Shown: positions 17,707 through 26,766, numbered from the stretch's first letter. The stretch is 64,000 nt of DNA from Microcoleus sp036704825 (GCA_036704825.1 JAUBSN010000021.1:30059-94058), one strand, 5' to 3'. Made by a program: numbers and translations. Notes: a model not told the origin generated them from the letters alone.

Positions 17707-18789
17707 TTAAAGATATCGATCGAGAATAGCAGCAGTTTCCAGCCCTGTTTTTTCCCAGCTAAATTGTTTTGCTCTGGCTAAACCGAGCTCCCGCAAGTGC
17801 GATCGAACTTTTGCATCGACTGCAAGCTCGTGCATAGCAGAGGCAATTTCCTCGACGCTGTAGGGGTTGACTAATAAGGCTGCACCCCCTGCCACTTCGG
17901 GCATGGAAGACAGGTTAGAGGTGATAACAGGAGTGCCGCAGGCCATTGCTTCGAGCACGGGGAGCCCGAATCCTTCCCAAAGACTGGGGAAAACCAGGGC
18001 GATCGCTTGGTTGATGACTTTGGGCAAGTCGGCCGCGGGGAGGTAATCTAGAAATTTTACTCGATCGACCAATCCCAATTCTTGAACCTGCGCCTTCAGC
18101 AGCGGCGTATAGCGCTTGTCTTCCGAACCGGCTATCCACAATTCGTACTCGGAATTATGATGCAAAGCAGCAAAGGCTGCTACAACTCGCTGCAAGTTTT
18201 TATAAGGATTGTGGCGGCCGATATAAAGAAAATAATTGCTTGTTGGTAAGTCTAAAAAACGGAAAAAACTGGTATCGTATCCGGGGAAAATTGGCGTAAT
18301 TAAATTAGTAGGAATCTTGCAAAAATTATTGATATCTTTAGCAGTTGCTTCCGAGTCGCAAATGACGTGTTGAGCCTGCCGCAGCACTTGGGGAATGTAG
18401 TAGCGGTGGTAAGGTGTCAGAGGATCGAAGCGGCGGGGAAATCGCAGCGCTATCAAGTCATGTACTGTAATTATATAGCGGCAACCTGCAAATAGAGGAG
18501 CTTCGGGAATTGGGGAAAATAACAGGTTAGATTTGAGCTGTTTGTAAATTTTTGGAAGTTGGGTTTGCGTCCACAGTAATCGGTTGATGTGTCCTTTGGT
18601 TCCTTGTTCTGGTGTTAGGTTGCGGGGGATTTGGTAGCAGTTGTTATTGGGAAAATTTTCGGCTGTTAGTAATGTTGGATTGAGGGATTTTAGGTGGGGA
18701 AATAGGTTTTTGGCGTAAATGGCTAAGCCGGTTGGTTTGGAAATTAGGAAGGAGAGATTGATGAGCAGGTTGGATTGGGGATTGGGCAT
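17707..18789 (-). CDS. Glycosyltransferase family 4
   Basis: 360 residues, GT-B fold. The N-terminal acceptor domain carries RYIITVHDLIALRFP; the C-terminal nucleotide-sugar domain shows LYIGRHNPYKNL and ALVFPSLWEGFGLPVLEAMACGTPV, with the E-x7-E catalytic signature. It probably adds mannose, glucose or a deoxysugar to a polysaccharide or lipid-linked glycan. A close paralogue lies next upstream on the same strand (92 bases away), sharing most motif blocks, for example TPVITSNLSSMPEVAG. The run of same-strand genes up to rfbA suggests one surface-polysaccharide locus. Confidence 0.9.
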   Translation of the reverse strand: MPNPQSNLLINLSFLISKPTGLAIYAKNLFPHLKSLNPTLLTAENFPNNNCYQIPRNLTPEQGTKGHINRLLWTQTQLPKIYKQLKSNLLFSPIPEAPLFAGCRYIITVHDLIALRFPRRFDPLTPYHRYYIPQVLRQAQHVICDSEATAKDINNFCKIPTNLITPIFPGYDTSFFRFLDLPTSNYFLYIGRHNPYKNLQRVVAAFAALHHNSEYELWIAGSEDKRYTPLLKAQVQELGLVDRVKFLDYLPAADLPKVINQAIALVFPSLWEGFGLPVLEAMACGTPVITSNLSSMPEVAGGAALLVNPYSVEEIASAMHELAVDAKVRSHLRELGLARAKQFSWEKTGLETAAILDRYL

Positions 18790-18881
18790 GGGATAATATG
18801 TAGATTGCGGTTTTTGGGTGGGATTTTTTTACCGCAGAGGGCGCAGAGGACGCAGAGAGGAGAAAGGAAGAGAGGGAAGAT

Positions 18882-19979
18882 TTAAAGATATTGTTGTAAG
18901 ATGTTGGCGGTTGCTGTTCCGGTTTTGTGCCAGCTAAATTGAGACGATCGCGCTAAACTAGCAGTTTTTAAGTTCGATCGCACTTTTGAATCTGTGGCTA
19001 GTGTTTGCATGGCTGCGGCTATTTCTGGGACGCTGTAAGGATTGACTAATAATGCGGCATCTCCGGCTACTTCTGGCATTGATGACAGGTTGGATGTGAT
19101 GACGGGTGTGCCGCAAGCCATTGCTTCTAAAATTGGTAAGCCGAATCCTTCCCAAAGTGTAGGGAAAACTAGGGCGATCGCCTGATTCATCAGTACGGGC
19201 AATTGAGAATAGGGAACGTAACCGAGAAACTTTACCACAGATTGTAAACCTAATTGTTCAACTTGTGCTGTCAACTGCGGCGTGTAGGCATTGGGAGGCC
19301 CGGCTAGCCACAATTCGCAATTTGCGCGATCGGGCAAACTCGCAAATGCAGCAATTAATCTTTCTAAGTTTTTATAAGGATCGTGTCTGCCTGTATAAAG
19401 AAAATAATTTTTCGTTGGCAAGTCGAGATATCTAAAATTAATATTATCGCAAGCTAGGGGAATTGCGGTCATTTTTTTAGGCGGGATTTGGAAAAATTTA
19501 GCAACATCTGCCGCCGTTGCTTGAGAATCGCAAATAATGTGTTCTGCTTGCCGCAAAACCTGCGGTATGTAGTAGCGAAAATAAGCTGTTAAGCGAGAAA
19601 ACCGTTGGGGAAATCGCAAAGGAATTAAATCGTGAACTGTGACGATGTAGCGGCAGCCGGAATACAAAGGCGCTTCTGGAATTGGAGAAAATATCAGCCT
19701 TGACTGCAATTTTTGGTAAATTTTAGGTAACTCAAACTGAGTCCACAGCAGCCTATTAACTTGCCCTTTCGTGCCGCGATCCGGTGTCAGATTTTCGGGG
19801 ATTTGATAGCAAGTATAATTGTCAATTGGCTGGGAAGCGAGTAATGTTGGTTCTAGCTGTTGCAGTTGCGGGAAAAGATTAGCTGCATAAGTTCCGATTC
19901 CAGTTGGTTCCGGTGTTAAAAAGGATAAATTAATTAACAGTGAATTAGACATAATTTTATGGAACAGAATTGAGCCCAA
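18882..19979 (-). CDS. Glycosyltransferase family 4, paralogue of its neighbour
   Basis: 365 residues from the longest start; the ATG at 19952 (MSNSLLINLSFLTPEPTG) aligns with the start of the paralogue and is more likely. GT-B motifs: RYIVTVHDLIPLRFP, LYTGRHDPYKNLERL and LVFPTLWEGFGLPILEAMAC. Similarity to the 17707-18789 gene runs end to end, so a tandem gene duplication is clear. Divergence is large enough for a different acceptor or donor. Cytosolic or membrane-peripheral; no membrane segment. Confidence 0.9.
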   Translation of the reverse strand: MGSILFHKIMSNSLLINLSFLTPEPTGIGTYAANLFPQLQQLEPTLLASQPIDNYTCYQIPENLTPDRGTKGQVNRLLWTQFELPKIYQKLQSRLIFSPIPEAPLYSGCRYIVTVHDLIPLRFPQRFSRLTAYFRYYIPQVLRQAEHIICDSQATAADVAKFFQIPPKKMTAIPLACDNINFRYLDLPTKNYFLYTGRHDPYKNLERLIAAFASLPDRANCELWLAGPPNAYTPQLTAQVEQLGLQSVVKFLGYVPYSQLPVLMNQAIALVFPTLWEGFGLPILEAMACGTPVITSNLSSMPEVAGDAALLVNPYSVPEIAAAMQTLATDSKVRSNLKTASLARSSQFSWHKTGTATANILQQYL

Positions 19980-19980
19980 T

Positions 19981-20045
19981 TGTAGGGGCTGGTTTTACCA
20001 ACAATAATTGCCTAAAACCCATAACCTCCTAAACCCGCCCCGCCC
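19981..20045. repeat. GGGCGGGTTTA palindrome family
   Basis: Inverse-oriented member with GGTTTTACCAACAATAATTGCC in its centre (cf. 8393-8450) and CCCGCCC at its end; upstream of the second GT4 gene. Confidence 0.65.
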
Positions 20046-20113
20046 AACGAACAATCAAAATGTACATTTTTATGCTTGCACAGAAGTCAGATTTCATGTA
20101 AGTTATTGGCGGT

Positions 20114-20175
20114 GTAGGGCGGGTTTATATAAATTGTTTCTCATCATTAAATATTGTTGGTAAAACCCGCCCCTA
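20114..20175. repeat. GGGCGGGTTTA palindrome family
   Basis: GTAGGGCGGGTTTA and TAAAACCCGCCCCTAC form long inverted ends around an AT-rich centre; located between two same-strand glycosyltransferase genes. Confidence 0.7.
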
Positions 20176-20199
20176 CGCAATTTATCGATCGCGATCGCT

Positions 20200-22320
20200 C
20201 TAGAGCATTTGAGCTATATCGGCAGGATTCGGCAGCCGAATTGTAGCATACTCTTGGTGAATGATCTCAAAAAAAATCTTGACTTTTTTATCGAAACGTG
20301 CAAGTCTAAAGTTCTGACTGCGCTGCTGTGCACCAGCTTGAAGTTCTGCTAGCAAATCGGGATTAACAATTAGTTGATGTGAATGCTGGCACAGTTCCTC
20401 AACGGTATTGAACAAAAAGCCCGATCGCCCATGTTCCACAATTTCCGGTTGGCCGCCGCCGTTAAAAACAATCGGAGCACAACTATTTTGCATTGCTTCG
20501 ACAGTCGCCATCCCGAAATGTTCAAATCTTTGAGGATTGACTTCACCCAAACCGCAGCCGTGCCAAAATATGCTCGCTCTAGCATAAAGTGATTTTACCT
20601 CATCGAAGTCAGCATTCACTTTTAGCTCGATCGCCCTTGAATCTTGCTTCAATAAATTCTGAACCGTCTTTAAATAAGGATTTTTCGGAATGCTGCTGCC
20701 GGCTAAAATTAGCCGCCATCCTTGAAATTCTTCGGGATAATCTGCTAGCAATCTGCGGAAAGCTTGAATTAGTTCAATTTGCTTTTTTGTTCCCCCAGCT
20801 TCAAACTGTCCCACCGCCAAAATTATGTTTTCTTTCGGCACTTTAACTGTTGCCATTTCCACAGGCGGATAAAGCAAAAAAGTTGGCTTTAGGTTCCAGC
20901 GTTTCTCCAGCCATTTGACAGTAAATTGACTGTTGGCAATAATAAAAGTGTAGTCATCGACAGCAAAGTGACGGTTGCGGAAGGTATTGGGAAAGTGACA
21001 GAAAAATACTGAAATTGGCGACAGCGGTTTCACTTTTTCCAGTTGGTTCGCGTTGATAAAAATATCGTAGTTTTTGCTTTCTCTGGCAATTTCATCAAAG
21101 GGATTTTCCATATCTTCCGCGATGATGCTGGAATCGATGCACTGCATTCCGCGTTTCTCGTAAAACGCCAAGGGAATAATTTTAATTTTGCACTCTGAAA
21201 GGTTGAGTCCGTACCACGATTCTAAGTCGGAAATAGCAACGGGTTTGTTGGCGATAAAAGTAATTTCAAATTCATTTTGCAGCAGCGAGGCGAGGGTAGC
21301 GACGTATTTTTGACCCCCGCCGATAAAATGCAGTCCGTGATCGTAAATGCCGATCGACATTTTGCGATCGCCCCGAACCACCTGTAACCGAGATAAAATG
21401 CGATCGATCTTCAGGCGACTGTAAATTACCGCCAACTTTTCCGACAACTGTGGCAATACAGTTTCAATGATTTCCGGTTTCTGATAATCTAAAAGTTTTT
21501 TAATCGCTACAAATAAACTCTCGAACAGTAAATCGTACTGCTTGTTAGTAAAAAAATCCGAAGTGTGAATTCCTTTGACTAATTGCAAAGGTTCGTGTTT
21601 CGCCAAATACAAAAACCGATTGCGGTTGCAGAAATACTCGGTAAGTTTGCTGCCTTTACTCGAACCCCGATACTCGTGATGGGCGATCGCAGCAGGAATA
21701 TAAAGCATTTTCCAACCGCGTTTGTGGCAGCGTTTGGCAAACTCTACATCCTCAAAATACATCACAAAATCTTCATCTATCGGCCCCACATCTTCCAGAC
21801 ATTCCCTGCGAAAAAGTACCGCAGCCCAACAAAGCCCTTCGACTTCCTGTTCTGTATCGTACTGTCCCGAATCTTTTTCGCCAAAACCGACATCTCGCCA
21901 ATAAAAATTAGGTAATTGCTGAATACCTGCGCTGTTAATTCGCCCGTCTTTAAACAGCAATTTGCCGCTAGTCGCACCGACTTTATTATTAGTTTCTAGG
22001 ATTTTGACAAGAATCTCTAACCAGCGACTGTCAAGGGTAGCATCGTTATTTAGAAAGCCGATATATTCCCCTTTTGCTTCTCTGATGCCAAGGTTGAGGG
22101 CTTTAGCAAAGTTGTTGGCGGAGTTGACAAAAATCCGAACTTTCGGAAATAGTTCGCGCAGGGAAGTAACGGAATCGTCTTGAGAACAATTATCAATTAC
22201 AATTAAATCTAGTTGCGATTCGGGATACGCAAGTTTTTGTAGAGATTTTAAGCAATCTTTCGTGTGGCGCAGACCGTTATAGTTGACTATAATTAACGAG
22301 CATATGGGCAGTGTGGTCAT
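20200..22320 (-). CDS. Bifunctional GT2-GT4 glycosyltransferase
   Basis: 706 residues with two catalytic folds. Residues 1 to about 290 are a GT-A family 2 domain of the rhamnosyltransferase-like type (SLIIVNYNGLRHTKDCLKSL, then GFLNNDATLDSRWL, and EDVEFAKRCHKRGW). Residues about 320-690 are a GT-B family 4 domain (ILAVGQFEAGGTKKQIELIQ; FEHFGMATVEAMQNSCAPIV). Such fusions add successive sugars during capsule or O-antigen assembly. No membrane helix. Eleven bases separate its start from the coiled-coil gene upstream, so the two are co-transcribed; rfbA just before them supplies an activated sugar. Confidence 0.9.
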   Translation of the reverse strand: MTTLPICSLIIVNYNGLRHTKDCLKSLQKLAYPESQLDLIVIDNCSQDDSVTSLRELFPKVRIFVNSANNFAKALNLGIREAKGEYIGFLNNDATLDSRWLEILVKILETNNKVGATSGKLLFKDGRINSAGIQQLPNFYWRDVGFGEKDSGQYDTEQEVEGLCWAAVLFRRECLEDVGPIDEDFVMYFEDVEFAKRCHKRGWKMLYIPAAIAHHEYRGSSKGSKLTEYFCNRNRFLYLAKHEPLQLVKGIHTSDFFTNKQYDLLFESLFVAIKKLLDYQKPEIIETVLPQLSEKLAVIYSRLKIDRILSRLQVVRGDRKMSIGIYDHGLHFIGGGQKYVATLASLLQNEFEITFIANKPVAISDLESWYGLNLSECKIKIIPLAFYEKRGMQCIDSSIIAEDMENPFDEIARESKNYDIFINANQLEKVKPLSPISVFFCHFPNTFRNRHFAVDDYTFIIANSQFTVKWLEKRWNLKPTFLLYPPVEMATVKVPKENIILAVGQFEAGGTKKQIELIQAFRRLLADYPEEFQGWRLILAGSSIPKNPYLKTVQNLLKQDSRAIELKVNADFDEVKSLYARASIFWHGCGLGEVNPQRFEHFGMATVEAMQNSCAPIVFNGGGQPEIVEHGRSGFLFNTVEELCQHSHQLIVNPDLLAELQAGAQQRSQNFRLARFDKKVKIFFEIIHQEYATIRLPNPADIAQML

Positions 22321-22330
22321 CTTTGATGCT

Positions 22331-23008
22331 TTATTGTTGTCGATCGAGCAATTGAGCGCTAATCTTCTCTAAAATAGCACTATGTTGCTGCTGCACTGCT
22401 TTAATTTGCTCTATTTCCGACTGAAAAGTTGCGATCGCATTTTGTTGACTCTCAAGCTGTGCTGTAACTTCGGGAGATCCGCTGCTGAATTCCGCTTGAA
22501 TTTTTTTCTCTAGGCTTTGTTGATTTTCTTGCAATTTTTGCAATTGAATGGTCAATGTTTGAACGACGCGGGTATTAGCGAAGTTGTAAATAACTTGACG
22601 TTCGAGTACGGGTCTGAGCAATTTTCGGACTATTTTTCTAACTGCAATTACTGCGGAACCCAGCCGCCTTTGGTAAGAGGTAATGGGGATGTTATAAATG
22701 TCGAAACCCGCCTTTAACAGGGCGATGTCTTCGTCATCTTCATTTTGGGCGATCGCACTATTTTCTCTTCCCAACAGCGACGACTCAGCAATACCAATTC
22801 GCGGCTCCAAAGTTTGCCGCAATTTATGTATTATCTGTTGAGTTGGTATTTCTTCGTACTGCAAACTTTTCTCTCCTTTAGATAACTTAGTATGACTTAT
22901 TATGGAACAGGCATCTTGGCTGCTTGAATAATAATTGTAACTAATTGTGGAACAGGCATCTTGGCTGTTCAAGGGCGGGCAGGATGCCCGCCCCACAAGA
23001 AAATTCAT
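22331..23008 (-). CDS. Coiled-coil protein of the glycosyltransferase locus, repeat-derived 5' extension
   Basis: The longest frame is 225 residues, but about the first 40 are translated from a dispersed palindromic repeat (SQDACS occurs twice). A better start is TTG at 22864, with AAGGAG 7 bases before it, giving about 177 residues beginning xQYEEIPTQQ. The body has a basic middle (VRKIVRKLLRPVLERQ) followed by a long coiled coil (about 150-225, LQKLQENQQSLEKKIQ). Function unknown; similar helical proteins accompany glycosyltransferases in cyanobacterial polysaccharide loci. Translationally linked to the GT2-GT4 gene. Confidence 0.7.
   Translation of the reverse strand: MNFLVGRASCPPLNSQDACSTISYNYYSSSQDACSIISHTKLSKGEKSLQYEEIPTQQIIHKLRQTLEPRIGIAESSLLGRENSAIAQNEDDEDIALLKAGFDIYNIPITSYQRRLGSAVIAVRKIVRKLLRPVLERQVIYNFANTRVVQTLTIQLQKLQENQQSLEKKIQAEFSSGSPEVTAQLESQQNAIATFQSEIEQIKAVQQQHSAILEKISAQLLDRQQ
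22901..22999. repeat. GGAACAGGCATCTTGGCTG / GGGCGGGC repeat
   Basis: The unit GGAACAGGCATCTTGGCTG occurs twice (22902 and 22949), the second followed by GGGCGGGCAGGATGCCCGCCC, a strong hairpin. It is a dispersed repeat that lies inside the upstream part of the coiled-coil gene's open frame. Confidence 0.8.
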
Positions 23009-23056
23009 CTCTTGTTAAATCGGGATTATTGCTTCAGATATTGGCAATATCTCAAT

Positions 23057-24130
23057 TTAAGCTAACTCAACTTGACTGTCATCACCAATCATAAACCGCA
23101 GAGCTTTTGGACGAGCAGGTGCATTGGTGAGTTGAGATCGCTGCCCGATCACGCTGTCAACAATTCGCTGGTGAATGCCAAGTATTTTCGCCCCTTGCAA
23201 TATTACACTGTGTTCGATATCAGCATCAATCATCGTCACGCGATCGGCAATACTGCTGTAAGGCCCGATAAAGCAATTTTCAATGTGGCAATTTTCCCCA
23301 ATTACCACCGGCCCGCGAACTGTAGAATTAATGATTTCCGTTCCTTCTCCTATTTGCACTCGCCCGATAATTTGACTTTTCGCATCTACTTTTAATTGAG
23401 TTGAAGCTACGATACGGCTATCTAAAATGATTTGGTTTGCACTCAGCAAATCGTCTTTTTTCCCCGTATCCAGCCACCAACCCTCTAAATTGCAGGCTTC
23501 TACGTGTTTTTCCTGATTGATGAGCTGTTGGATGGCATCGGTAATTTCGAGTTCGCCCCGGGGCGAAGGTTGAATTTGATCGATCGCCTCGTGGATAGTA
23601 GGAGCAAAAAAGTAAATTCCCACCAGTGCTAAATTTGACGGCGGAACTTTGGGTTTTTCTACTAACTGCAAAACTCGCCCGTTATCATCAACTTTTGCAA
23701 CACCGAAAGCAGAGGGATTGGGAACTGGACGCAGCAAAATCAGGCCGTCTAATTTTTGCTTGTTAAAAATCTCTAAAAACGGATCTAGCTGATTTTGAAT
23801 TAAGTTATCTCCCAAATACATAATAAACGGAGAATCGCCCAAAAACGGCCTAGCAACTTTCACCGCGTGAGCGAGTCCCGCGGGCTCTGCTTGCAAGATA
23901 TAAGTAATTTTTGCACCGAAGCGAGATCCATCTCCTGTTTTCGTCTTCACCTCTTCCCCGGTTTCGGGACTGATAATAATCCCAATATCTGTAATCCCGG
24001 CCGCCACAATTCCTTCAATTCCGTACCACAGTATCGGCTTATTTGCTACAGGAACCAACTGCTTAGCACCCGTATAGGTGAGGGGACGCAAGCGTGTTCC
24101 TTTACCGCCAGAGAGGATGAGTGCTTTCAT
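23057..24130 (-). CDS. rfbA: Glucose-1-phosphate thymidylyltransferase, long form
   Basis: Makes dTDP-glucose from glucose-1-phosphate and dTTP, the first step to dTDP-rhamnose. 357 residues: a nucleotidyltransferase domain (1 to about 235) with the signature GGKGTRLRP at 8-16, the KQLVPVANKPILWYG block and MYLGDNLI, then a left-handed beta-helix (about 250-350) typical of the long actinobacterial/cyanobacterial form rather than the 290-residue enterobacterial RmlA. It heads the same-strand glycosyltransferase run; rmlB, C and D are not in the window. Cytosolic. Confidence 0.92.
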   Translation of the reverse strand: MKALILSGGKGTRLRPLTYTGAKQLVPVANKPILWYGIEGIVAAGITDIGIIISPETGEEVKTKTGDGSRFGAKITYILQAEPAGLAHAVKVARPFLGDSPFIMYLGDNLIQNQLDPFLEIFNKQKLDGLILLRPVPNPSAFGVAKVDDNGRVLQLVEKPKVPPSNLALVGIYFFAPTIHEAIDQIQPSPRGELEITDAIQQLINQEKHVEACNLEGWWLDTGKKDDLLSANQIILDSRIVASTQLKVDAKSQIIGRVQIGEGTEIINSTVRGPVVIGENCHIENCFIGPYSSIADRVTMIDADIEHSVILQGAKILGIHQRIVDSVIGQRSQLTNAPARPKALRFMIGDDSQVELA

Positions 24131-24168
24131 TGGGTGAACTCTGAGTTATCCTTTAGGGTTTGCGGTGC

Positions 24169-24240
24169 TGGCAACTATTGCCTGCACTTGTTCGCTCTTG
24201 TTGATTTTAAACTACCGCTACCCCGCTGGCAATAGTTGCC
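24169..24240. repeat. Inverted repeat upstream of rfbA
   Basis: GGCAACTATTGCC (24170-24182) and its exact complement (24228-24240) enclose 45 bases, 39 bases before the rfbA start. It could be a regulator site or a small repeat end. The rest of the 283-base gap shows no gene. Confidence 0.5.
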
Positions 24241-24413
24241 GTGTATCCTGATACAAATGATTTATTTTGTTCAAACTTTTATAGTGCTGGACACACAGAG
24301 TGTCAGGAACCAGGTTTACTGCCACAGGAACCAGTTAAAAGCTGAGTTTTTTGTCAAAATACCCCTTTTTTTAGGTTGCGAGTGCGCCAGTCCCGATTTA
24401 ATTGCGTACTCTT

Positions 24414-25124
24414 TTAATAACGACCGTATCGGGCAATCACTTGACTACCACTATTGTTTTGATTTGTCAACCAAGCCCACATCTGATCGCCCAGACAAAA
24501 ATGCCACCATTCGTTAGGATGTTGCTGAAAACCCGCAGCTATCATCGCATTTTTTAAGGTTTGCCTGTGACGGTGGTATTGCTGTGCTTGTGGGTGATTG
24601 CTGTTAGCAAAATAATCTGGATAAGAACGTTCTGATATTTCATCAATTGGAGAACCCATCTCAATTTGCCGATTATTTTCATCCACTAAAGTTACATCTA
24701 AAGCTGCACCTGTACTGTGAGGGGGAGGCGTCGCGCGATCGAGGCTCGGCACTGCCCAAAATTGATATACGTGTTCTATAATCACTTGGCGTTTGTCTTC
24801 CGAAACCGGAAATTCGCAGCCTTGAGCTAGGGCAATTTGATTGAAAGTATAATCTACCATAAATTGCTGCACTTCCACCGGCCGATAAGCGTCAAATATC
24901 AGAATTTTCCAATTAGGGTGATTTTGTTGTAGCTGGGTTTGAGCAGCGATTAAACTATCTACAACTCCTTGCCGCAAATAGTAAGGTGAATCTGCTTTGC
25001 TGTTGTGATAGGGAGCACCCAACTTTTGATAAGGGTGCGGGATTTCAAAGACAAAATGTTCTGGTGGAATGGGGACTAAAAGTTCGCCGCATTCGTCTAT
25101 TGCTATTTGCTGATATGGTTTCAT
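24414..25124 (-). CDS. D-alanyl-D-alanine dipeptidase, VanX/DdpX type (M15D)
   Basis: Zinc dipeptidase of 236 residues that hydrolyses D-Ala-D-Ala, used in wall turnover. The zinc ligands and catalytic pair are visible: PPHSTGAALDVTLVD (SxHxxGxAxD, near 122-137) and NEWWHF (ExxH, near 208-213). No signal peptide is obvious, so it is probably cytosolic as in DdpX. No vanH/vanA partner is nearby, so a resistance role is not indicated. Confidence 0.9.
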   Translation of the reverse strand: MKPYQQIAIDECGELLVPIPPEHFVFEIPHPYQKLGAPYHNSKADSPYYLRQGVVDSLIAAQTQLQQNHPNWKILIFDAYRPVEVQQFMVDYTFNQIALAQGCEFPVSEDKRQVIIEHVYQFWAVPSLDRATPPPHSTGAALDVTLVDENNRQIEMGSPIDEISERSYPDYFANSNHPQAQQYHRHRQTLKNAMIAAGFQQHPNEWWHFCLGDQMWAWLTNQNNSGSQVIARYGRY

Positions 25125-25169
25125 ATCAAGGTTTTACTCTACTTTATGATTACTGATGAACTACAATAC

Positions 25170-25394
25170 TCAGTATATGCTTTTCACTTTAGTCCGTCGC
25201 GCTGCAAATAGCAAAGCAGCTAGAATATCCTCATGTTCTAAATCGTCATAGTCATCCATAATTTCTTTAGCATTCATACCAGAACTGAGTAATTCAAGAA
25301 TCAACTCTACTGGATATCGGAGACCGCGAATACAAGGTTTTCCGTGACATATATTTGAATCGAATGCGATTCGCTGCAAAAGCTGGTTTTCCAT
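25170..25394 (-). CDS. DUF433 family antitoxin-like protein
   Basis: 74 residues, with the family pattern: RIAFDSNICHGKPCIRGLRYPV then a helix-turn-helix-like LELLSSGMNAKEIMDDYDDLEHEDILAAL. DUF433 proteins are usually antitoxins paired with a DUF5615 PIN-like toxin just downstream. Only 45 bases separate its stop from the dipeptidase gene, and no toxin remnant is readable, so this is an orphan. Orphans may act as solitary regulators or be relics. Confidence 0.85.
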   Translation of the reverse strand: MENQLLQRIAFDSNICHGKPCIRGLRYPVELILELLSSGMNAKEIMDDYDDLEHEDILAALLFAARRTKVKSIY

Positions 25395-25519
25395 ATTTTA
25401 GGAGCAAATATTAAATATATCCTAACCTAAAGAGCGTAGCTTTCGATCGGTTTGTAGTAAAGACTTTAGTGCTTTCAATCTCCACCTAAAGTCCTAAAGT
25501 CCTTACTGCCAAAAAAATC

Positions 25520-26191
25520 CTAACTTTGGCGGTAAGCAACTACCGCATAAAACGGATCGCCGCTTCCTATTCGCAGCATTTGCATAAAACTCGGCAAGTT
25601 AGGCTTGCGAACTATTACTTCCGGCTTGCTAAATCCGGGTATGTTCGCTCCTTTGACAGAATCAAAGTAACTCTTGACTAATTCTACCCGATCGCCCTCC
25701 GAACCTTCCCGCCAAGCCGCGATCGCCTTTTGATAAAACATCCGGTTAGAAAAGCTGATAATTGCTACGCCACCAGGCTTCAAAATTCGATGAATCTCTG
25801 CAAAAATCGCATCTGGGTATTGCAAATACTGTATCGAAACGCAGTTGACAACTGCGTCAAACTCTGCATCTGGCAGCGGCAATTTGGGATTTGCGTTCAA
25901 ATTTTGCACGAAATAATGATTTAGTCTGGGATTTTTTGCCAACTCCTCTTCATTCATGCCGTGTCCTTCAACATGGGCAAATTCCATCTCGTCTGGCAAG
26001 TGAGAAACCCAACTGCTCATCATATCAAAAATCCGAGTATTCGGTTTCAGCCGTTCCCGGTACAAATCGGTTAGTTGCTGAATGAATCCATCGTCCACGT
26101 GAGTCACAAACCGGGGATAGGAATAGAACAAATTGTCGTCGGTATCGTCTAACTTGGTACGCTGATTTCCTTGGAGTGTCATAACGTGCAA
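25520..26191 (-). CDS. SAM-dependent methyltransferase (class I, type 11-like)
   Basis: 223 residues. Methyltransferase fold with the region LPDAEFDAVVNCVSIQYLQYP (post-II), then EIHRILKPGGVAIISFSNRM. Motif I is atypical: RIFDMMSSWVSHLP in place of the usual D-x-G-x-G, so SAM binding may be unusual; this form recurs in a cyanobacterial subgroup of unknown substrate. The annotated TTG start is less likely than ATG 26182 (MTLQGNQRTKL). Its first 22 codons and leader are duplicated at 26634-26766. Confidence 0.8.
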   Translation of the reverse strand: MHVMTLQGNQRTKLDDTDDNLFYSYPRFVTHVDDGFIQQLTDLYRERLKPNTRIFDMMSSWVSHLPDEMEFAHVEGHGMNEEELAKNPRLNHYFVQNLNANPKLPLPDAEFDAVVNCVSIQYLQYPDAIFAEIHRILKPGGVAIISFSNRMFYQKAIAAWREGSEGDRVELVKSYFDSVKGANIPGFSKPEVIVRKPNLPSFMQMLRIGSGDPFYAVVAYRQS

Positions 26192-26301
26192 TGTGCGATC
26201 GTAACTTTACTCTTCTTATTTTACTAATAATTAAGAAATGTAAATAGATTCCGCAGGATGGATTTCCGGCACTCGCCCGCTCCAATCTTAAATCATCCCC
26301 T

Positions 26302-26622
26302 TCAGAGTCTATTGAGTATTTCTCTTATGCAATACTCTGCTTCATTCAGCTTGTCACCACAGCTTCCGGCTCGTTTATATGTTGATTCACCAGCAATAAT
26401 AGCTGACCGAGCGGCTTCAAAATAAGGCATGAGCTGGCTCTTTATAGACGGATCGATCGACTCATCTTTTTTTAAATCATCACACAGGCTAGACACTGCC
26501 CATTTGGCATCACTCATCATTGTTGTTTCGTAGGCTTCTTGCACCTCGGCTTGGGCGTTGTTTAATTGCTGAAGGATTTGATGCAATTTTTTTCTTTGCT
26601 CTTCGGACCTCACATTCATCAC
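26302..26622 (-). CDS. Small helical hypothetical protein downstream of a duplicated leader
   Basis: Not recognised; 106 residues, mostly helical and charged, beginning MMNVRSEEQRKKLHQILQQ, with two Cys (SSLCDDL, AGSCGDK). No membrane segment. It starts 12 bases downstream of a truncated copy of the neighbouring methyltransferase gene's 5' end, so it may be expressed from that copied promoter (inference). Confidence 0.55.
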   Translation of the reverse strand: MMNVRSEEQRKKLHQILQQLNNAQAEVQEAYETTMMSDAKWAVSSLCDDLKKDESIDPSIKSQLMPYFEAARSAIIAGESTYKRAGSCGDKLNEAEYCIREILNRL

Positions 26623-26633
26623 TCCTTGAGAGA

Positions 26634-26766
26634 CTAACTTATATAGGAATAAAACAAATTATCGTCGGTATCATCTAACTTGGTGTGCTGATTTCCTGGG
26701 AGTAGCATAACGTGCGATCGCAAACGTAATTTTACTCTTCTTATTTTAGTAATAATTAAGAAATGT
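26634..26766 (-). pseudogene. Duplicated 5' end of the methyltransferase gene
   Basis: 26643-26766 closely matches 26117-26242: upstream AT-rich leader, start codon region and the first about 22 codons. The copy reads MLLPGNQHTKLDDTDD..., against MTLQGNQRTKLDDTDD... in the intact gene, then meets a stop after 24 residues. A local duplication that carried a promoter and ribosome site next to the 106-residue gene. Confidence 0.85.

Noticed and set aside
24414..25124. Vancomycin-resistance role for the VanX-type dipeptidase
   Set aside because: No vanH, vanA or vanRS nearby; DdpX-type dipeptidases are common without resistance.
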